A stretch of DNA of 64,000 nt from Pantoea agglomerans NBRC 102470. Lineage in GTDB: Bacteria; Pseudomonadota; Gammaproteobacteria; Enterobacterales; Enterobacteriaceae. The DNA lies in assembly GCF_001598475.1 (NCBI RefSeq), contig NZ_BCZA01000001.1:186001-250000 (forward strand), given 5' to 3'. This document shows positions 8,778 through 18,543 of the stretch, piece by piece. Both the position numbers and the translations under genes were made by a program. The notes beneath the pieces are model-generated. The model did not search any database. It saw only the letters and a program-made list of their open reading frames with translations, and was not told the DNA's origin. The first letter of the stretch is position 1. Every line of letters starts with the position of its first letter.

Positions 8778-10316
8778 ATGAATTTGTTGAAATCGCTGGC
8801 AGCGGTCAGTTCTATGACCCTGTTTTCCCGCGTACTGGGCTTTGCCCGTGATGCCATCGTGGCGCGGGTGTTTGGCGCCGGAATGGCGACCGATGCGTTC
8901 TTTGTTGCGTTTAAACTTCCCAATCTGCTGCGGCGTATTTTTGCTGAAGGCGCCTTTTCTCAGGCCTTCGTGCCCATTCTGGCTGAATATAAAAGCAAGC
9001 AGGGCGAAGAGGCAACGAAACTGTTCCTGGCCTACGTCTCGGGCCTGCTGACGCTGGCGCTGGCGCTGGTCACGGTGGCGGGCATGATTGCTGCGCCCTG
9101 GGTCATCATGGTGACGGCACCCGGCTTTGCCGACAGTCCCGATAAGTTTGCGCTCACCAGCTCGTTGCTGCGGGTGACCTTTCCCTACATTATGCTGATT
9201 TCGCTGGCGTCACTGGCGGGTGCGGTGCTGAACACCTGGAACCGCTTCTCGGTACCGGCCTTTGCACCGACCCTGCTGAACGTCAGCATGATTGGCTTTG
9301 CGCTGTTTGCCGCGCCGCACTTCCACCCACCGGTAATGGCGCTGGCCTGGGCCGTCGTGGCTGGCGGCGTGCTGCAGCTCGGCTATCAGCTGCCACACCT
9401 GAAGAAACTCGGGATGCTGGTGCTGCCACGCCTGAATCTGCGTGATGCGGGCGTCTGGCGGGTCATGCGTCAGATGGGACCTGCCATTCTGGGCGTTTCT
9501 GTCAGTCAGATCTCGCTGATCATCAACACCATCTTCGCCTCGTTTCTGGTCTCAGGTTCGGTCTCCTGGATGTACTACGCGGACCGCCTGATGGAGTTCC
9601 CCTCGGGTGTGCTGGGCGTGGCGCTGGGCACCATTCTGCTGCCGTCGCTGGCCAAAAGTTTTGCCAGCGGCAACCATGATGAATATTCCCGGCTGATGGA
9701 CTGGGGTCTGCGCCTCTGTTTCCTGCTGGCGCTTCCCAGCGCGGTGGCGCTGGGCATGCTCTCCGGCCCGCTGACCGTGGCGCTGTTCCAGTACGGCAAA
9801 TTCACTGCCTTTGATGCTCTGATGACGCAGCGCGCCCTGATCGCCTACTCCGTCGGACTGATGGGGCTGATCGTGGTCAAGGTGCTGGCTCCGGGCTTCT
9901 ATTCCCGTCAGGACATCAAAACGCCGGTTAAAATCGCGATTATCACGCTGATCATGACGCAGGTAATGAACCTGGCGTTTATTGGTCCGCTGAAACACGC
10001 CGGTCTGTCACTGTCGATTGGGCTGGCAGCCTGTCTGAATGCGTCTTTGCTCTACTGGCAGCTGCGTAAGAAGAATATCTTTATGCCGCAGCCAGGCTGG
10101 AGCAGCTTCCTGATCCGCCTGCTGATAGCCGTAGTGGTGATGGCAGGCGCGCTGTTTGCCATGCTGCAGTGGATGCCAGCCTGGGAGCAGGGATCGATGC
10201 TGTGGCGGCTGCTGCGTCTGGCCGCAGTCTGTGGTGTGGGCGGCGGGGCTTACTTCCTGGCGCTGGGACTGCTGGGCTTCCGGCTGCGCGACTATGCGCG
10301 TCGCACCGCTGTGTAA
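8778..10316 (+). CDS. murJ: Lipid II flippase MurJ
   Basis: A 512-residue inner-membrane protein of the MOP superfamily that moves the peptidoglycan precursor lipid II from the cytoplasmic to the periplasmic face; it is essential in E. coli. About fourteen hydrophobic segments can be counted. The start is [30 protein letters not shown]. Conserved blocks include [23 protein letters not shown], which contains basic residues important in the central cavity, and [28 protein letters not shown]. Length is 511 in E. coli. It is followed by a structured repeat element and a terminator shared with convergent flgN. Confidence 0.96.
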   Translation: MNLLKSLAAVSSMTLFSRVLGFARDAIVARVFGAGMATDAFFVAFKLPNLLRRIFAEGAFSQAFVPILAEYKSKQGEEATKLFLAYVSGLLTLALALVTVAGMIAAPWVIMVTAPGFADSPDKFALTSSLLRVTFPYIMLISLASLAGAVLNTWNRFSVPAFAPTLLNVSMIGFALFAAPHFHPPVMALAWAVVAGGVLQLGYQLPHLKKLGMLVLPRLNLRDAGVWRVMRQMGPAILGVSVSQISLIINTIFASFLVSGSVSWMYYADRLMEFPSGVLGVALGTILLPSLAKSFASGNHDEYSRLMDWGLRLCFLLALPSAVALGMLSGPLTVALFQYGKFTAFDALMTQRALIAYSVGLMGLIVVKVLAPGFYSRQDIKTPVKIAIITLIMTQVMNLAFIGPLKHAGLSLSIGLAACLNASLLYWQLRKKNIFMPQPGWSSFLIRLLIAVVVMAGALFAMLQWMPAWEQGSMLWRLLRLAAVCGVGGGAYFLALGLLGFRLRDYARRTAV

Positions 10317-10342
10317 AGCTTGCCGCAATAAATAAATTCAAC

Positions 10343-10530
10343 GCGCAGGGAACAGGGGCAGAGGAGGAAAGCGTCCCGCGCCATGGACAAAAACGCCGGG
10401 AGCGTTTTTGAACAACGCAACGCGTTGGCCCGGCAACGGGCGCACCTCAGGGATGAGGTGCGTAATCGTGCGGGCCGAGCGGCCAGGGATTGGCTTTAGC
10501 GTCTTTCCGATCTGCCCCTGTTCCCTGTGC
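10343..10530. repeat. 188-bp palindromic intergenic element with 20-bp terminal inverted repeats
   Basis: GCGCAGGGAACAGGGGCAGA at the left end is the reverse complement of the right end with 19 of 20 matches. Inside are two perfect hairpins: AAAAACGC-CGGGA-GCGTTTTT at 10389-10409, and a 10-bp stem (one G-T pair) around GGGA at 10440-10463. There are further GGCCCGG and GGGCCGAGCGGCC inverted motifs. No gene fits. It sits between the convergent murJ and flgN. The form is that of a miniature or ERIC-like interspersed repeat; family identity is not established from this window. Confidence 0.75.
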
Positions 10531-10580
10531 AGGCTCAATTTTAAAGCTCATCATGGTGAAGGAAAAAACGCACCAATAAA

Positions 10581-10608
10581 AAATCCCGCACCAGGCGGGA
10601 TTTTTTTT
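10581..10608 (+). terminator. Terminator after murJ (shared with flgN)
   Basis: Stem AAATCCCGC / GCGGGATTT with loop ACCAG and eight T on the plus strand. The minus strand also gives a short U run, so it can serve convergent flgNM. Confidence 0.85.
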
Positions 10609-10622
10609 CGCTACTTTCCGGT

Positions 10623-11054
10623 TCAGGCTTTGCGACTTAACGTCGCCTGGCCTTTACCCATCCCATCCGGGCCGTAAAAGGCCTGGGTCTGATGCGGCTT
10701 CAGCACGTCAAGCGCATCCTGGGTGTAGCGGATCTGGTGTTGCAGCAGCAGGCCGTTATGAACATTGGCATCCTGCAGACGACGGCTGTGCTGCTGGATA
10801 GTGTCCCAGCGGCGCGCCATGTCGTTCTGACCACGATAAGGTGCCGATGTCGCCTGACTCTGCTCAGCGGTGCGGCGCATCTCATCCAGATAGTTCAGCG
10901 TACTGAGCAGCGCGCTTTTATCTTCGGTAATACGCTGCAACAGATTACTGTTAATGTTTCCGGCTGCCAGCTGCTGCTGCTCTTCTTCCAGCACGGCTGA
11001 GAGCGACGCCAGCACGTCCTGCATCTTATCTAAGGTGGTCTGCAAATTACTCAT
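10623..11054 (-). CDS. flgN: Flagellar export chaperone FlgN
   Basis: A 143-residue cytoplasmic chaperone for the hook-filament junction proteins FlgK and FlgL, delivering them to the flagellar type III export gate. The protein is almost wholly helical (TTLDKMQDVLASLSAVLEEEQQQLAAG, SALLSTLNYLDEMRRTAEQSQ), as in the FlgN family, and E. coli FlgN is 138 residues. It lies directly downstream of flgM with a 5-base gap. The pair is likely transcribed from the sigma-28 promoter before flgM and also from the flgA promoter. Confidence 0.93.
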   Translation of the reverse strand: MSNLQTTLDKMQDVLASLSAVLEEEQQQLAAGNINSNLLQRITEDKSALLSTLNYLDEMRRTAEQSQATSAPYRGQNDMARRWDTIQQHSRRLQDANVHNGLLLQHQIRYTQDALDVLKPHQTQAFYGPDGMGKGQATLSRKA

Positions 11055-11059
11055 GGGAA

Positions 11060-11368
11060 CTAATTACCCTCTAAATACGCCTTGGTGTCGGCAATCAGCG
11101 CATCGGCGATTTTGCCGGTGTCCATCTTCAGTTCGCCATTACGAATGGCGGTTTTCAGTTGTTCAACGCGCTCGACGTTAATATCTTTGCTGCTCGGCTG
11201 CATCAGCTGCGACTGCGCGCTGCTCAGGCTGACCTGGGCTGCTGCAGGGGTCGTGGCTGCTGCCACCGGGCTGGCGCTCTGGCGCACTTTGCTGCTGCCG
11301 GACTCACTGCTATCGCGGCTCTGTACGGTGCTGGCGGGTTTCAGAGGTTGCGTTCTGTCAATGCTCAT
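11060..11368 (-). CDS. flgM: Anti-sigma-28 factor FlgM
   Basis: A 102-residue protein that binds and holds the flagellar sigma factor FliA until the hook-basal body is finished, then is exported through it. The N-terminus ([21 protein letters not shown]) is the polar export region. The C-terminal half ([35 protein letters not shown]) is the sigma-28 binding part. The middle is slightly richer in Ala/Thr than E. coli FlgM (97 residues). A sigma-28 promoter lies about 75 bases upstream, giving the known feedback in which FliA transcribes its own inhibitor. Confidence 0.95.
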   Translation of the reverse strand: MSIDRTQPLKPASTVQSRDSSESGSSKVRQSASPVAAATTPAAAQVSLSSAQSQLMQPSSKDINVERVEQLKTAIRNGELKMDTGKIADALIADTKAYLEGN

Positions 11369-11440
11369 GTTCGGGCTCCTGTACGGTCAGGGGAAGTCTG
11401 CCACCTGAATCAGAATAGCGTTATCGCTTCGTTGATTCTT

Positions 11441-11467
11441 CTATCGGCAGCACTACTGGCTTCTTTA
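11441..11467 (-). promoter_or_regulatory. Sigma-28 promoter of flgM
   Basis: On the minus strand TAAAGAAG-N11-GCCGATAG matches the class 3 flagellar consensus TAAAGTTT-N11-GCCGATAA, with the exact 11-base spacer. It lies between the flgA stop and flgM. Confidence 0.85.
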
Positions 11468-11472
11468 ACACT

Positions 11473-12132
11473 TTACAGCGTTATAAGAATATTCCCATCC
11501 TCGCGTACCTTACCGCTGACAATCTGGCCATTTCCCATCCTGACCCGGACCGACTGCGATCGGGCGGCGTTATTCAGCGCCTTGCCCTCACCGCTGGCGT
11601 CAAAGCCGTCACCGCTGGCAATCACCATCACATTCTGACCCGCCTTCACACGCCACGGCTGACGCAGCGTGGAGGGATTAATCGGCTGTCCTGGCTGGAT
11701 ATCGCGCAGCACCACGGCGTCTGCGACCGAGTCCGCATTCAGCAGGGCGCGGGCAGGCAGAGTATCAAGGCGGCCGGTCTGCAGAGTGAAATCACTCTCG
11801 CTCACGCTACTGCCCTGGCTCAGCAGCCGGTTCGCCACCAGATAGGAACCGGTGACCTGCACCTGTACCTGAATATAACGGCGGTTCTCACCACAGTTTG
11901 CCGCCACGCTCATATTGCCCCACAACCGGCTGTTGCCGGGCAGGGTGAACTGTGGTGCCTCACAGGCTGGCCACTGTTCCTGCGGTGTGCGTACCACCAC
12001 GACCATGCCATCAGCATGCTGGGCGTCACGCCCTTTAAAAAATTGATTCAGTTGTGCATTGAGATCCCCGGCGGAAACCGGCAGGGCGATCGCGACCAGC
12101 AGGCTGGTCAGCAGGGTCAGATATCGACGCAT
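11473..12132 (-). CDS. flgA: Flagellar P-ring assembly chaperone FlgA
   Basis: A 219-residue periplasmic protein that assists assembly of the FlgI P-ring around the rod. A Sec signal peptide (MRRYLTLLTSLLVAIALPVSAG) leads it. The C-terminal half is an SAF-like domain (YLVANRLLSQGSSVSESDF, RDIQPGQPINPSTLRQPWRVKAGQNV). I use the ATG at 12132 because AGGAAA lies 9 bases before it and the length then equals E. coli FlgA; a GTG five codons upstream is possible. It is divergent from flgB and first of flgAMN. Confidence 0.95.
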   Translation of the reverse strand: MRRYLTLLTSLLVAIALPVSAGDLNAQLNQFFKGRDAQHADGMVVVVRTPQEQWPACEAPQFTLPGNSRLWGNMSVAANCGENRRYIQVQVQVTGSYLVANRLLSQGSSVSESDFTLQTGRLDTLPARALLNADSVADAVVLRDIQPGQPINPSTLRQPWRVKAGQNVMVIASGDGFDASGEGKALNNAARSQSVRVRMGNGQIVSGKVREDGNILITL

Positions 12133-12286
12133 TGTGCATTTCCTCACTGATGATGGCGACGAGTGTACCCCTTAAGAAAAATCCTTAATTGTCAAAATAG
12201 CGGTCATTTGAGGCCTTATTCAGACGATGACCCCTTGCATTTTCAAATTAAGCTGCGAGCTCGAAATTCTCATACGCGGAGGAAAC
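12133..12286. promoter_or_regulatory. Divergent flgA / flgB control region
   Basis: The 154-base gap between divergent flgA and flgB must hold both start regions. In related bacteria these are class 2 promoters activated by FlhDC. The stretch is A+T-rich relative to its flanks. I did not locate a convincing FlhDC box by eye, so the regulator is inferred from family knowledge. Confidence 0.4.
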
Positions 12287-12700
12287 ATGCTCGACAAACT
12301 GGATGCGGCGCTGAAATTTGGTACGGAGGCCCTCAACCTGCGTGCTCAACGTCAGGAGATCCTGGCGTCAAATATTGCCAACGCCGATACCCCTGGTTAT
12401 CAGGCCCGGGATATCGACTTTGCCAGCGAGCTGAGTCGGGTGATGTCCAATGGTCGTGCGGAAGGCAGCAGCATGGCGTTAAAAGTCACGTCAGCTCGCC
12501 ACATTGAAGCACAGACAAACGGCGTGCCATCGATGGATATGCTTTATCGCATTCCTGACCAGCCTTCTGCCGACGGCAACACCGTAGATATGGACCGTGA
12601 GCGTACGCAGTTCGCGGATAACAGCCTGAAATATCAAACCGACCTCACCCTCATCAGTAGCCAGATCAAAGGCATGATGAGCGTGTTACAAGGACAATAA
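12287..12700 (+). CDS. flgB: Flagellar proximal rod protein FlgB
   Basis: A 137-residue rod subunit, first gene of the flgBCDEFGHIJ(KL) operon. Rod proteins are exported through the flagellar apparatus and form the drive shaft across the periplasm. The N-terminal rod signature [23 protein letters not shown] is clear, and the helical C-terminus ([25 protein letters not shown]) packs against it. The frame is open upstream, but CGGAGGAAAC precedes this ATG. Length equals the E. coli protein (138). flgC begins 2 bases after the stop. Confidence 0.96.
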   Translation: MLDKLDAALKFGTEALNLRAQRQEILASNIANADTPGYQARDIDFASELSRVMSNGRAEGSSMALKVTSARHIEAQTNGVPSMDMLYRIPDQPSADGNTVDMDRERTQFADNSLKYQTDLTLISSQIKGMMSVLQGQ

Positions 12701-12702
12701 TT

Positions 12703-13107
12703 ATGGCCTTGCTGAATATTTTTGACATTGCCGGTTCAGCGATGACCGCGCAATCACAGCGATTAAACGTCAGTGCCAGTAACCTGGCGAACGCCGACAG
12801 CGTCACCGGCCCCGATGGCAAGCCTTACGTGGCAAAGCAGGTGGTTTTCCAGACCGATGCGGCGCCAGGCTCAGCGACCGGCGGCGTGAAAGTGGCAAGA
12901 GTCGTGGATGACCCTACACCTGCCAAGCTGGTCTATGACCCGGGCAATCCGATGGCAGATGCCAAAGGCTACGTGAAGATGCCGAACGTGGATGTGGTCT
13001 CTGAAAGCGTCAACACCATGTCGGCGTCACGCAGCTACCAGGCCAACGTCGAAGTGCTCAACACCGTGAAGTCGATGATGATGAAAACCCTGACGATCGG
13101 GCAATAA
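12703..13107 (+). CDS. flgC: Flagellar proximal rod protein FlgC
   Basis: A 134-residue rod subunit. [21 protein letters not shown] is the rod/hook N-terminal signature and [29 protein letters not shown] is the paired C-terminal signature shared by FlgC, FlgE, FlgF and FlgG. Same length as E. coli FlgC. Translation is probably coupled to flgB, since only 2 bases separate them. Confidence 0.97.
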   Translation: MALLNIFDIAGSAMTAQSQRLNVSASNLANADSVTGPDGKPYVAKQVVFQTDAAPGSATGGVKVARVVDDPTPAKLVYDPGNPMADAKGYVKMPNVDVVSESVNTMSASRSYQANVEVLNTVKSMMMKTLTIGQ

Positions 13108-13119
13108 CGGAGAAAAATT

Positions 13120-13794
13120 ATGGCTATCGCGGTAGGCGTTAACGAAAGACTGGACCCCACGGTCCTTAGCTCTTCTAACACCAGTGGCACCGGCAACAAC
13201 GCGCAGGATCTGCAGAATCAGTTCCTGACCATGCTGGTGACGCAGTTAAAGAACCAGGATCCAACCAATCCAATGGATAACAGCCAGCTCACCACGCAGC
13301 TGGCACAGATCAATACCCTGAGCGGCATTGAAAAACTGAATACCACGCTGGGATCGATCTCCGGCCAGATCAGCACCAGCCAGTCGCTGCAGAGCTCCAC
13401 GCTGATTGGGCATGGCGTAATGGTCAATGGCGGACAGATTCTGGTAGGCAACGGCACCACAACGCCATTTGGCGTTGAGCTGGCCTCCGCCTCAACCGGC
13501 ACATCGGCAACCATTAAAGATGCCAGTGGCACGGTGATCGACACCGTCGATCTGGGCGCGCTGAGCGCTGGCGTGCACACCTTCTCGTGGGACGGCAAGC
13601 TGACAGATGGCTCTGTCGCCCCGGATGGTAAATACAGCGTTGCGATTGCCGCAAGCAATGGCAACACACAACTGGTGGCACAACCGCTTAACTACGCCTA
13701 CGTCAATGGGGTGAGTACTGCGAACAACACCACAAAACTGGATCTCGGCACCATGGGCTCCGCCACCCTTGACGACGTACGTCAGATTCTCTGA
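13120..13794 (+). CDS. flgD: Flagellar hook assembly scaffold FlgD
   Basis: A 224-residue hook-capping protein that sits at the tip of the growing hook and guides FlgE subunits, then is discarded. The N-terminal LQNQFLTMLVTQLKNQDPTNPMDNSQLTTQLAQI block is the FlgD hallmark. The C-terminal part carries the FlgD Ig/tudor-like fold (TFSWDGKLTDGSVAPDGKYSVAI). E. coli FlgD is 231 residues. Confidence 0.96.
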   Translation: MAIAVGVNERLDPTVLSSSNTSGTGNNAQDLQNQFLTMLVTQLKNQDPTNPMDNSQLTTQLAQINTLSGIEKLNTTLGSISGQISTSQSLQSSTLIGHGVMVNGGQILVGNGTTTPFGVELASASTGTSATIKDASGTVIDTVDLGALSAGVHTFSWDGKLTDGSVAPDGKYSVAIAASNGNTQLVAQPLNYAYVNGVSTANNTTKLDLGTMGSATLDDVRQIL

Positions 13795-13820
13795 TTAACC
13801 TGTAGACAGGAAACAAACAC

Positions 13821-15077
13821 ATGTCATTTTCCCAAGCGGTCAGCGGCCTTGGTGCTGCTTCAAGTAACCTTGATGTCATCGGTAACAACATTGCCAACTC
13901 CGCCACTGCGGGCTTTAAATCGAGCACCATCGCGTTTGCCGATATGTTTGCCGGTTCTAACGTCGGCCTCGGCACCAAAGTTGCTGCGGTAATCCAGAAC
14001 TTTAACGACGGCGCTACCACCACGACCAGCCGTGGCCTGGACGTTGCGCTGAGCGGTAACGGCTTCTTCCGTATGACCGACAGCAGCGGCGGCGTCTTCT
14101 ATTCACGCAATGGTCAGTTAACGCTGGATGCCAACCGTAACCTGGTCAACACCCAGGGTCTGAACGTGACCGGCTATCCGGCCAGCGGTTCACCGGCCAC
14201 AATCCAGTCAGGTGCTAACCCGGTGGCGCTGCGTATTCCTACCGAGCAGATGTCAGCCCGCGCGACCACTACCGCCGGTCTGGTTGCCAACCTGAACTCA
14301 ACGGATACCACGCCATCCGTGACCACCTTCTCCACGGCGAACGCAGACAGCTACAACAAGAAAACCACGGCAACCGTGTTCGACTCGCAGGGTAATGACC
14401 ACGCGCTCGACATGTATTTCGTGAAAGACACCACCAGCAACAGCTGGACCGTGCGCACCATTGATGGCAACACCGGCAGTTCGGCGGGTGACTTCAGAAT
14501 GGCGTTTGACACCAGCGGTAAGCTGACCAGCGTCTCTAAGCTGGATGCCACCGGCGCTGTCGTCAGCACGACTACCGATGGCACCGTCGGCCTGACACTG
14601 AACGTGGGCGGAGCCAATGGCGCAGTCGCCAATCAGCCGATCAACCTGAGCATGCTGGGCAGCCTGCAGCAGAACACCGGCGCCACCACCTTTGGCAGCC
14701 CGACCCAGGATGGTTATGCACCTGGCGATCTGACCAGCTACGCGATCAATGATGACGGCACCATCACCGGCAGCTACTCCAACAAGAAAACCCAGCTGCT
14801 GGGTCAGATTGTTCTGGCGAGCTTCTCTAACCCGGAAGGTCTGCAGTCACAGGGTGACAACGTCTGGTCTGCGTCAAGTGCATCCGGTCAGGCAGCAATC
14901 GGTCTGGCGAATACCGGCACCTTTGGTTCACTGACGGCTGGCGCACTGGAATCTTCCAACGTCGACATGAGCAAAGAGCTGGTGAACATGATCGTCGCGC
15001 AGCGTAACTATCAGGCGAATGCGCAGACCATTAAAACTCAGGACCAGATTCTCAACACGCTGGTTAACTTACGTTAA
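13821..15077 (+). CDS. flgE: Flagellar hook protein FlgE
   Basis: A 418-residue hook subunit. The N-terminal signature is AVSGLGAASSNLDVIGNNIANSATAGFKSS and the C-terminal one is ELVNMIVAQRNYQANAQTIKTQDQILNTLVNLR. The central domains (roughly residues 75-360) are the surface-exposed part of the hook, and are Thr/Ser/Gly-rich as is usual. It assembles as a curved universal joint of about 55 nm. E. coli FlgE is 402 residues, so the middle is slightly longer here. Confidence 0.97.
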   Translation: MSFSQAVSGLGAASSNLDVIGNNIANSATAGFKSSTIAFADMFAGSNVGLGTKVAAVIQNFNDGATTTTSRGLDVALSGNGFFRMTDSSGGVFYSRNGQLTLDANRNLVNTQGLNVTGYPASGSPATIQSGANPVALRIPTEQMSARATTTAGLVANLNSTDTTPSVTTFSTANADSYNKKTTATVFDSQGNDHALDMYFVKDTTSNSWTVRTIDGNTGSSAGDFRMAFDTSGKLTSVSKLDATGAVVSTTTDGTVGLTLNVGGANGAVANQPINLSMLGSLQQNTGATTFGSPTQDGYAPGDLTSYAINDDGTITGSYSNKKTQLLGQIVLASFSNPEGLQSQGDNVWSASSASGQAAIGLANTGTFGSLTAGALESSNVDMSKELVNMIVAQRNYQANAQTIKTQDQILNTLVNLR

Positions 15078-15097
15078 TTCGCTAACAGGATTGCCAT

Positions 15098-15853
15098 ATG
15101 GATCACGCGATATATACCGCGATGGGCGCGGCCAGCCAGACGCTGGATCAGCAGGCGGTTACCGCCAGCAACCTCGCCAACGCCTCTACACCGGGTTTTC
15201 GTGCGCAGCTGAATGCGCTGCGCGCCGTGCCGGTGAGTGGCTGGTCACTGCCAACCCGTACGCTGGTCGCCGCCTCGACACCGGGCGCCGACATGAGCCA
15301 GGGCGCGATGGACTACACCGAGCGTCCGCTCGATGTGGCGGTGCAGCAGGATGGCTGGCTGGCGGTGCGTACCGCTGACGGCAGCGAAGCCTATACCCGC
15401 AACGGCAATATGCAAATCAGTCCGACCGGTACGCTGACGGTTCAGGGCAATCCTGTGATGGGCGATGGCGGTCCGATTGTGATCCCGCAGGGCACTGAAA
15501 TCACCATTGCAGCCGACGGCTCGATCACCGGGCTGAATGCCGGTGATTCGCCGAACGCCACGGTTCAGCTGGGCAAGCTGAAGCTGGTCAGGGCAACCGG
15601 GCAGGAGCTGCAGCGCAGTGATGACGGCATGTTCCGGCCTACTGCGTCGACGCAGGCGACCCGCGGTGCCGCGCTGCAGGCTGATGCCACTATGCAGGTG
15701 ATGCCCGGCGTGCTGGAAGGCAGCAACGTCAAACCGGTAGAAACCATGGTCGATATGATCGCCAACGCCCGACGTTTTGAGATGCAGATGAAAGTCATCA
15801 CCAACGTCGACGAAAATGAACAAAAAGCCAACCAGCTCCTGAGCATGGGCTAA
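15098..15853 (+). CDS. flgF: Flagellar proximal rod protein FlgF
   Basis: A 251-residue rod subunit. It begins [37 protein letters not shown] and ends with the rod signature [28 protein letters not shown]. The middle ([29 protein letters not shown]) is the shared FlgF/FlgG/FlgE fold. Same length as E. coli FlgF. Only 20 bases separate it from flgE. Confidence 0.96.
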   Translation: MDHAIYTAMGAASQTLDQQAVTASNLANASTPGFRAQLNALRAVPVSGWSLPTRTLVAASTPGADMSQGAMDYTERPLDVAVQQDGWLAVRTADGSEAYTRNGNMQISPTGTLTVQGNPVMGDGGPIVIPQGTEITIAADGSITGLNAGDSPNATVQLGKLKLVRATGQELQRSDDGMFRPTASTQATRGAALQADATMQVMPGVLEGSNVKPVETMVDMIANARRFEMQMKVITNVDENEQKANQLLSMG

Positions 15854-15870
15854 GGCACGAGGATAACAAC

Positions 15871-16653
15871 ATGATTCGTTCTTTATGGATCGCTAAGACC
15901 GGTCTTGATGCGCAGCAGATGAACATGGACGTCATTGCCAACAACCTGGCAAACGTCAGCACCAACGGCTTTAAGCGTTCGCGTGCCGTGTTCGAAGATC
16001 TGATGTACCAGACCATGCGCCAGCCGGGCACCCAGTCATCTGAACAGACAACGCTGCCATCGGGTTTGCAGATCGGTACCGGTGTACGTCCGGTGACCAC
16101 TGAACGTCTGCATACGCAGGGCAACCTGTCGCAGACCAGCAACTCAAAAGATATCGCCATTAACGGCCAGGGTTATTTTCAGATTCAGATGCCGGATGGC
16201 ACCTCTGCTTATACCCGTGACGGCGCGTTTCAGGTTGATCAGAACGGCCAGCTGGTGACCAACTCCGGTTTCCCGGTACAGCCAGGCATTACTATTCCGG
16301 CTAACGCCACCAGCATCACGGTGTCGCGTGACGGTGTGGTCAGCGTGACGCAGCAGGGCCAGGCTCAGGCCGCGCAGGTCGGTCAGTTAACCCTGAGCAC
16401 CTTTATGAATGACGCCGGTCTCGATAGCGTGGGTGAAAACCTCTACAAGGAAACGCAGGCATCGGGTGCTCCGACGGACAGCACGCCAGGCCAGAACGGC
16501 GCGGGCCTGCTCTATCAGGGCTATACCGAAACCTCGAACGTTAACGTAGCGGAAGAGCTGGTCACCATGATTCAGACGCAGCGCGCCTACGAAATCAACA
16601 GCAAGGCGATCAGTACCTCTGATCAGATGCTGGCGAAATTAACTCAGCTTTAA
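15871..16653 (+). CDS. flgG: Flagellar distal rod protein FlgG
   Basis: A 260-residue distal rod subunit, the same length as in E. coli. N-terminal [44 protein letters not shown] and C-terminal [24 protein letters not shown] are highly conserved. The distal rod spans the periplasm inside the P- and L-rings. The sequence is close to invariant in enterobacteria, so identification is secure. Confidence 0.97.
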   Translation: MIRSLWIAKTGLDAQQMNMDVIANNLANVSTNGFKRSRAVFEDLMYQTMRQPGTQSSEQTTLPSGLQIGTGVRPVTTERLHTQGNLSQTSNSKDIAINGQGYFQIQMPDGTSAYTRDGAFQVDQNGQLVTNSGFPVQPGITIPANATSITVSRDGVVSVTQQGQAQAAQVGQLTLSTFMNDAGLDSVGENLYKETQASGAPTDSTPGQNGAGLLYQGYTETSNVNVAEELVTMIQTQRAYEINSKAISTSDQMLAKLTQL

Positions 16654-16713
16654 TCCCGAACAGGGCCAGCGCGTGCTGGCCTGAATGACAGACATTAATA
16701 AGGTCGTGACGCC

Positions 16714-17424
16714 GTGGCGAAGCAACAGATTCTCAAGCCTGGACATTGGTTAGTCGCCTCGTTGCTGCTAACTCTCAACGGATGTGCCCTGGTCCCGCGT
16801 ACCCCGCTGGTCGAAGGTGCAACTACAGCGCAACCAATGCCGTCCGCGCCACCGGTGGTCAACGGCTCTATATTCCAGGGCGTCGCACCGCTTAACTACG
16901 GCTATCAGCCGCTGTTTGAAGATCGCCGTCCACGCAACATTGGCGATACTCTGACCATTACGCTGCAGGAAAACGTCAGCGCCAGCAAGAGCTCCTCAGC
17001 CAATGCCAGTCGCGATGGCAGCAACAGCTTTGGTGTGAGCGCGGTGCCGACTGGTCTGGCAGGCCTGGTGGGTGCAGGTGGTGAAAAAGCCAACCTCAGC
17101 GCCGAAGGCAAAAATGATTTCGCAGGTAAAGGCGGCGCATCCGCCAATAACACCTTTACCGGCACCATTACCGTCACCGTGGATCAGGTGTTGTCAAACG
17201 GCAACCTGCACGTGGTCGGTGAAAAACAGATCGCCATTAATCAGGGCACGGAGTTCATTCGCTTCTCGGGCGTGGTCAACCCACGCACCATCAGCGCCAG
17301 TAACGCCGTGTTATCTACCGCTGTCGCCGATGCACGTATTGAGTACGTCGGAAATGGTTACATCAATGAGGCGCAGACCATGGGTTGGTTCCAGCGTTTC
17401 TTCCTGAACATCTCGCCGATGTAA
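16714..17424 (+). CDS. flgH: Flagellar L-ring lipoprotein FlgH
   Basis: A 236-residue outer-membrane lipoprotein that forms the L-ring bushing around the rod. It has a GTG start with AAGG about 10 bases upstream. The signal peptide leads to the lipobox LTLNGC, with lipidated Cys near residue 23. [36 protein letters not shown] and [31 protein letters not shown] are FlgH blocks. E. coli FlgH is 232 residues. Confidence 0.96.
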   Translation: MAKQQILKPGHWLVASLLLTLNGCALVPRTPLVEGATTAQPMPSAPPVVNGSIFQGVAPLNYGYQPLFEDRRPRNIGDTLTITLQENVSASKSSSANASRDGSNSFGVSAVPTGLAGLVGAGGEKANLSAEGKNDFAGKGGASANNTFTGTITVTVDQVLSNGNLHVVGEKQIAINQGTEFIRFSGVVNPRTISASNAVLSTAVADARIEYVGNGYINEAQTMGWFQRFFLNISPM

Positions 17425-17433
17425 GAGGTTTCA

Positions 17434-18543
17434 ATGAAAAAGTTAACGCTGTTACGCGCCGGGCTGGCGCTGCTGCTGGGCGTCAGCCTGCTGGCAAAAG
17501 CCGATTTGATTCGTGATTTAACCACGGTACAGGGCGTTCGTGATAACCAGCTGCTGGGCTACGGCCTGGTCGTGGGCCTGGATGGCACCGGTGACCAGAC
17601 CACCCAGACGCCATTTACTACCCAGACAGTGAGCAACATGCTGTCGCAGCTTGGTATCACCGTTCCCACCGGGACCAACATGCAGCTGAAGAACGTGGCG
17701 GCCGTCATGGTCACCGCTAAACTGCCCTCGTTTGCCCGTCAGGGACAGAACCTGGATGTGGTGGTCTCGTCGCTGGGTAACGCCAAAAGCCTGCGCGGCG
17801 GCACGCTGTTAATGACGCCGATGAAAGGGGTCGATAACCAGGTTTATGCGCTGGCGCAGGGTAATATCCTGGTCGGTGGCGCGGGTGCGTCAGCGGGCGG
17901 CAGCAGTGTTCAGGTTAACCAGCTGAACGGTGGCCGTATCACCGGCGGTGCAACCGTTGAGCGTGAACTGCAGAGCAACTTTGGTACGCAGAACACCATT
18001 AACCTGCAGCTTAACAGCGAAGATTTCTCAATGGCGCAGCGAATTGCTGATGCCATTAACGCCCGTGGCGGTTACGGCGCAGCGCAGCCGCTGGATGCCC
18101 GTACCGTGCAGATCCGCGTATCGCCTAATAATGGTGCGCAGGTGCGTCTGCTGGCTGAGATCCAGAACATTAATGTGTCGATCCCGGTTGAAGATGCCAA
18201 AGTCATCATCAACTCCCGTACCGGTTCGGTGGTAATGAACCGTGAAGTGACGCTGAATCAGTGTGCGGTGGCGCAGGGCAATCTGTCGGTGACGGTTAAC
18301 CAGCAGCAGAACGTCAGTCAGCCTGATACTCCACTGGCCGGTGGTCAGACGGTGGCGACGACGCAGACTCAGATCGATCTGCGCCAGACCGGCGGTGCGC
18401 TGCAACGCGTCAACGCCAGCGCCAACCTGAACAACGTGGTGCGTGCGCTGAATGCGCTGGGTGCGTCACCTATCGAACTGATGTCAATTCTGCAGTCGAT
18501 GCAGAGTGCCGGCTGTCTGCGTGCCAAACTGGAAATTATCTGA
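17434..18543 (+). CDS. flgI: Flagellar P-ring protein FlgI
   Basis: A 369-residue periplasmic ring protein with a cleavable Sec signal ([23 protein letters not shown]). The mature start [33 protein letters not shown] is diagnostic. Two cysteines, in NQCAVAQG and [12 protein letters not shown], match the pair that forms the stabilising disulfide in enteric FlgI. The ring surrounds the rod at the peptidoglycan layer and needs FlgA to assemble. Its TGA stop overlaps the flgJ start. Confidence 0.97.
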   Translation: MKKLTLLRAGLALLLGVSLLAKADLIRDLTTVQGVRDNQLLGYGLVVGLDGTGDQTTQTPFTTQTVSNMLSQLGITVPTGTNMQLKNVAAVMVTAKLPSFARQGQNLDVVVSSLGNAKSLRGGTLLMTPMKGVDNQVYALAQGNILVGGAGASAGGSSVQVNQLNGGRITGGATVERELQSNFGTQNTINLQLNSEDFSMAQRIADAINARGGYGAAQPLDARTVQIRVSPNNGAQVRLLAEIQNINVSIPVEDAKVIINSRTGSVVMNREVTLNQCAVAQGNLSVTVNQQQNVSQPDTPLAGGQTVATTQTQIDLRQTGGALQRVNASANLNNVVRALNALGASPIELMSILQSMQSAGCLRAKLEII

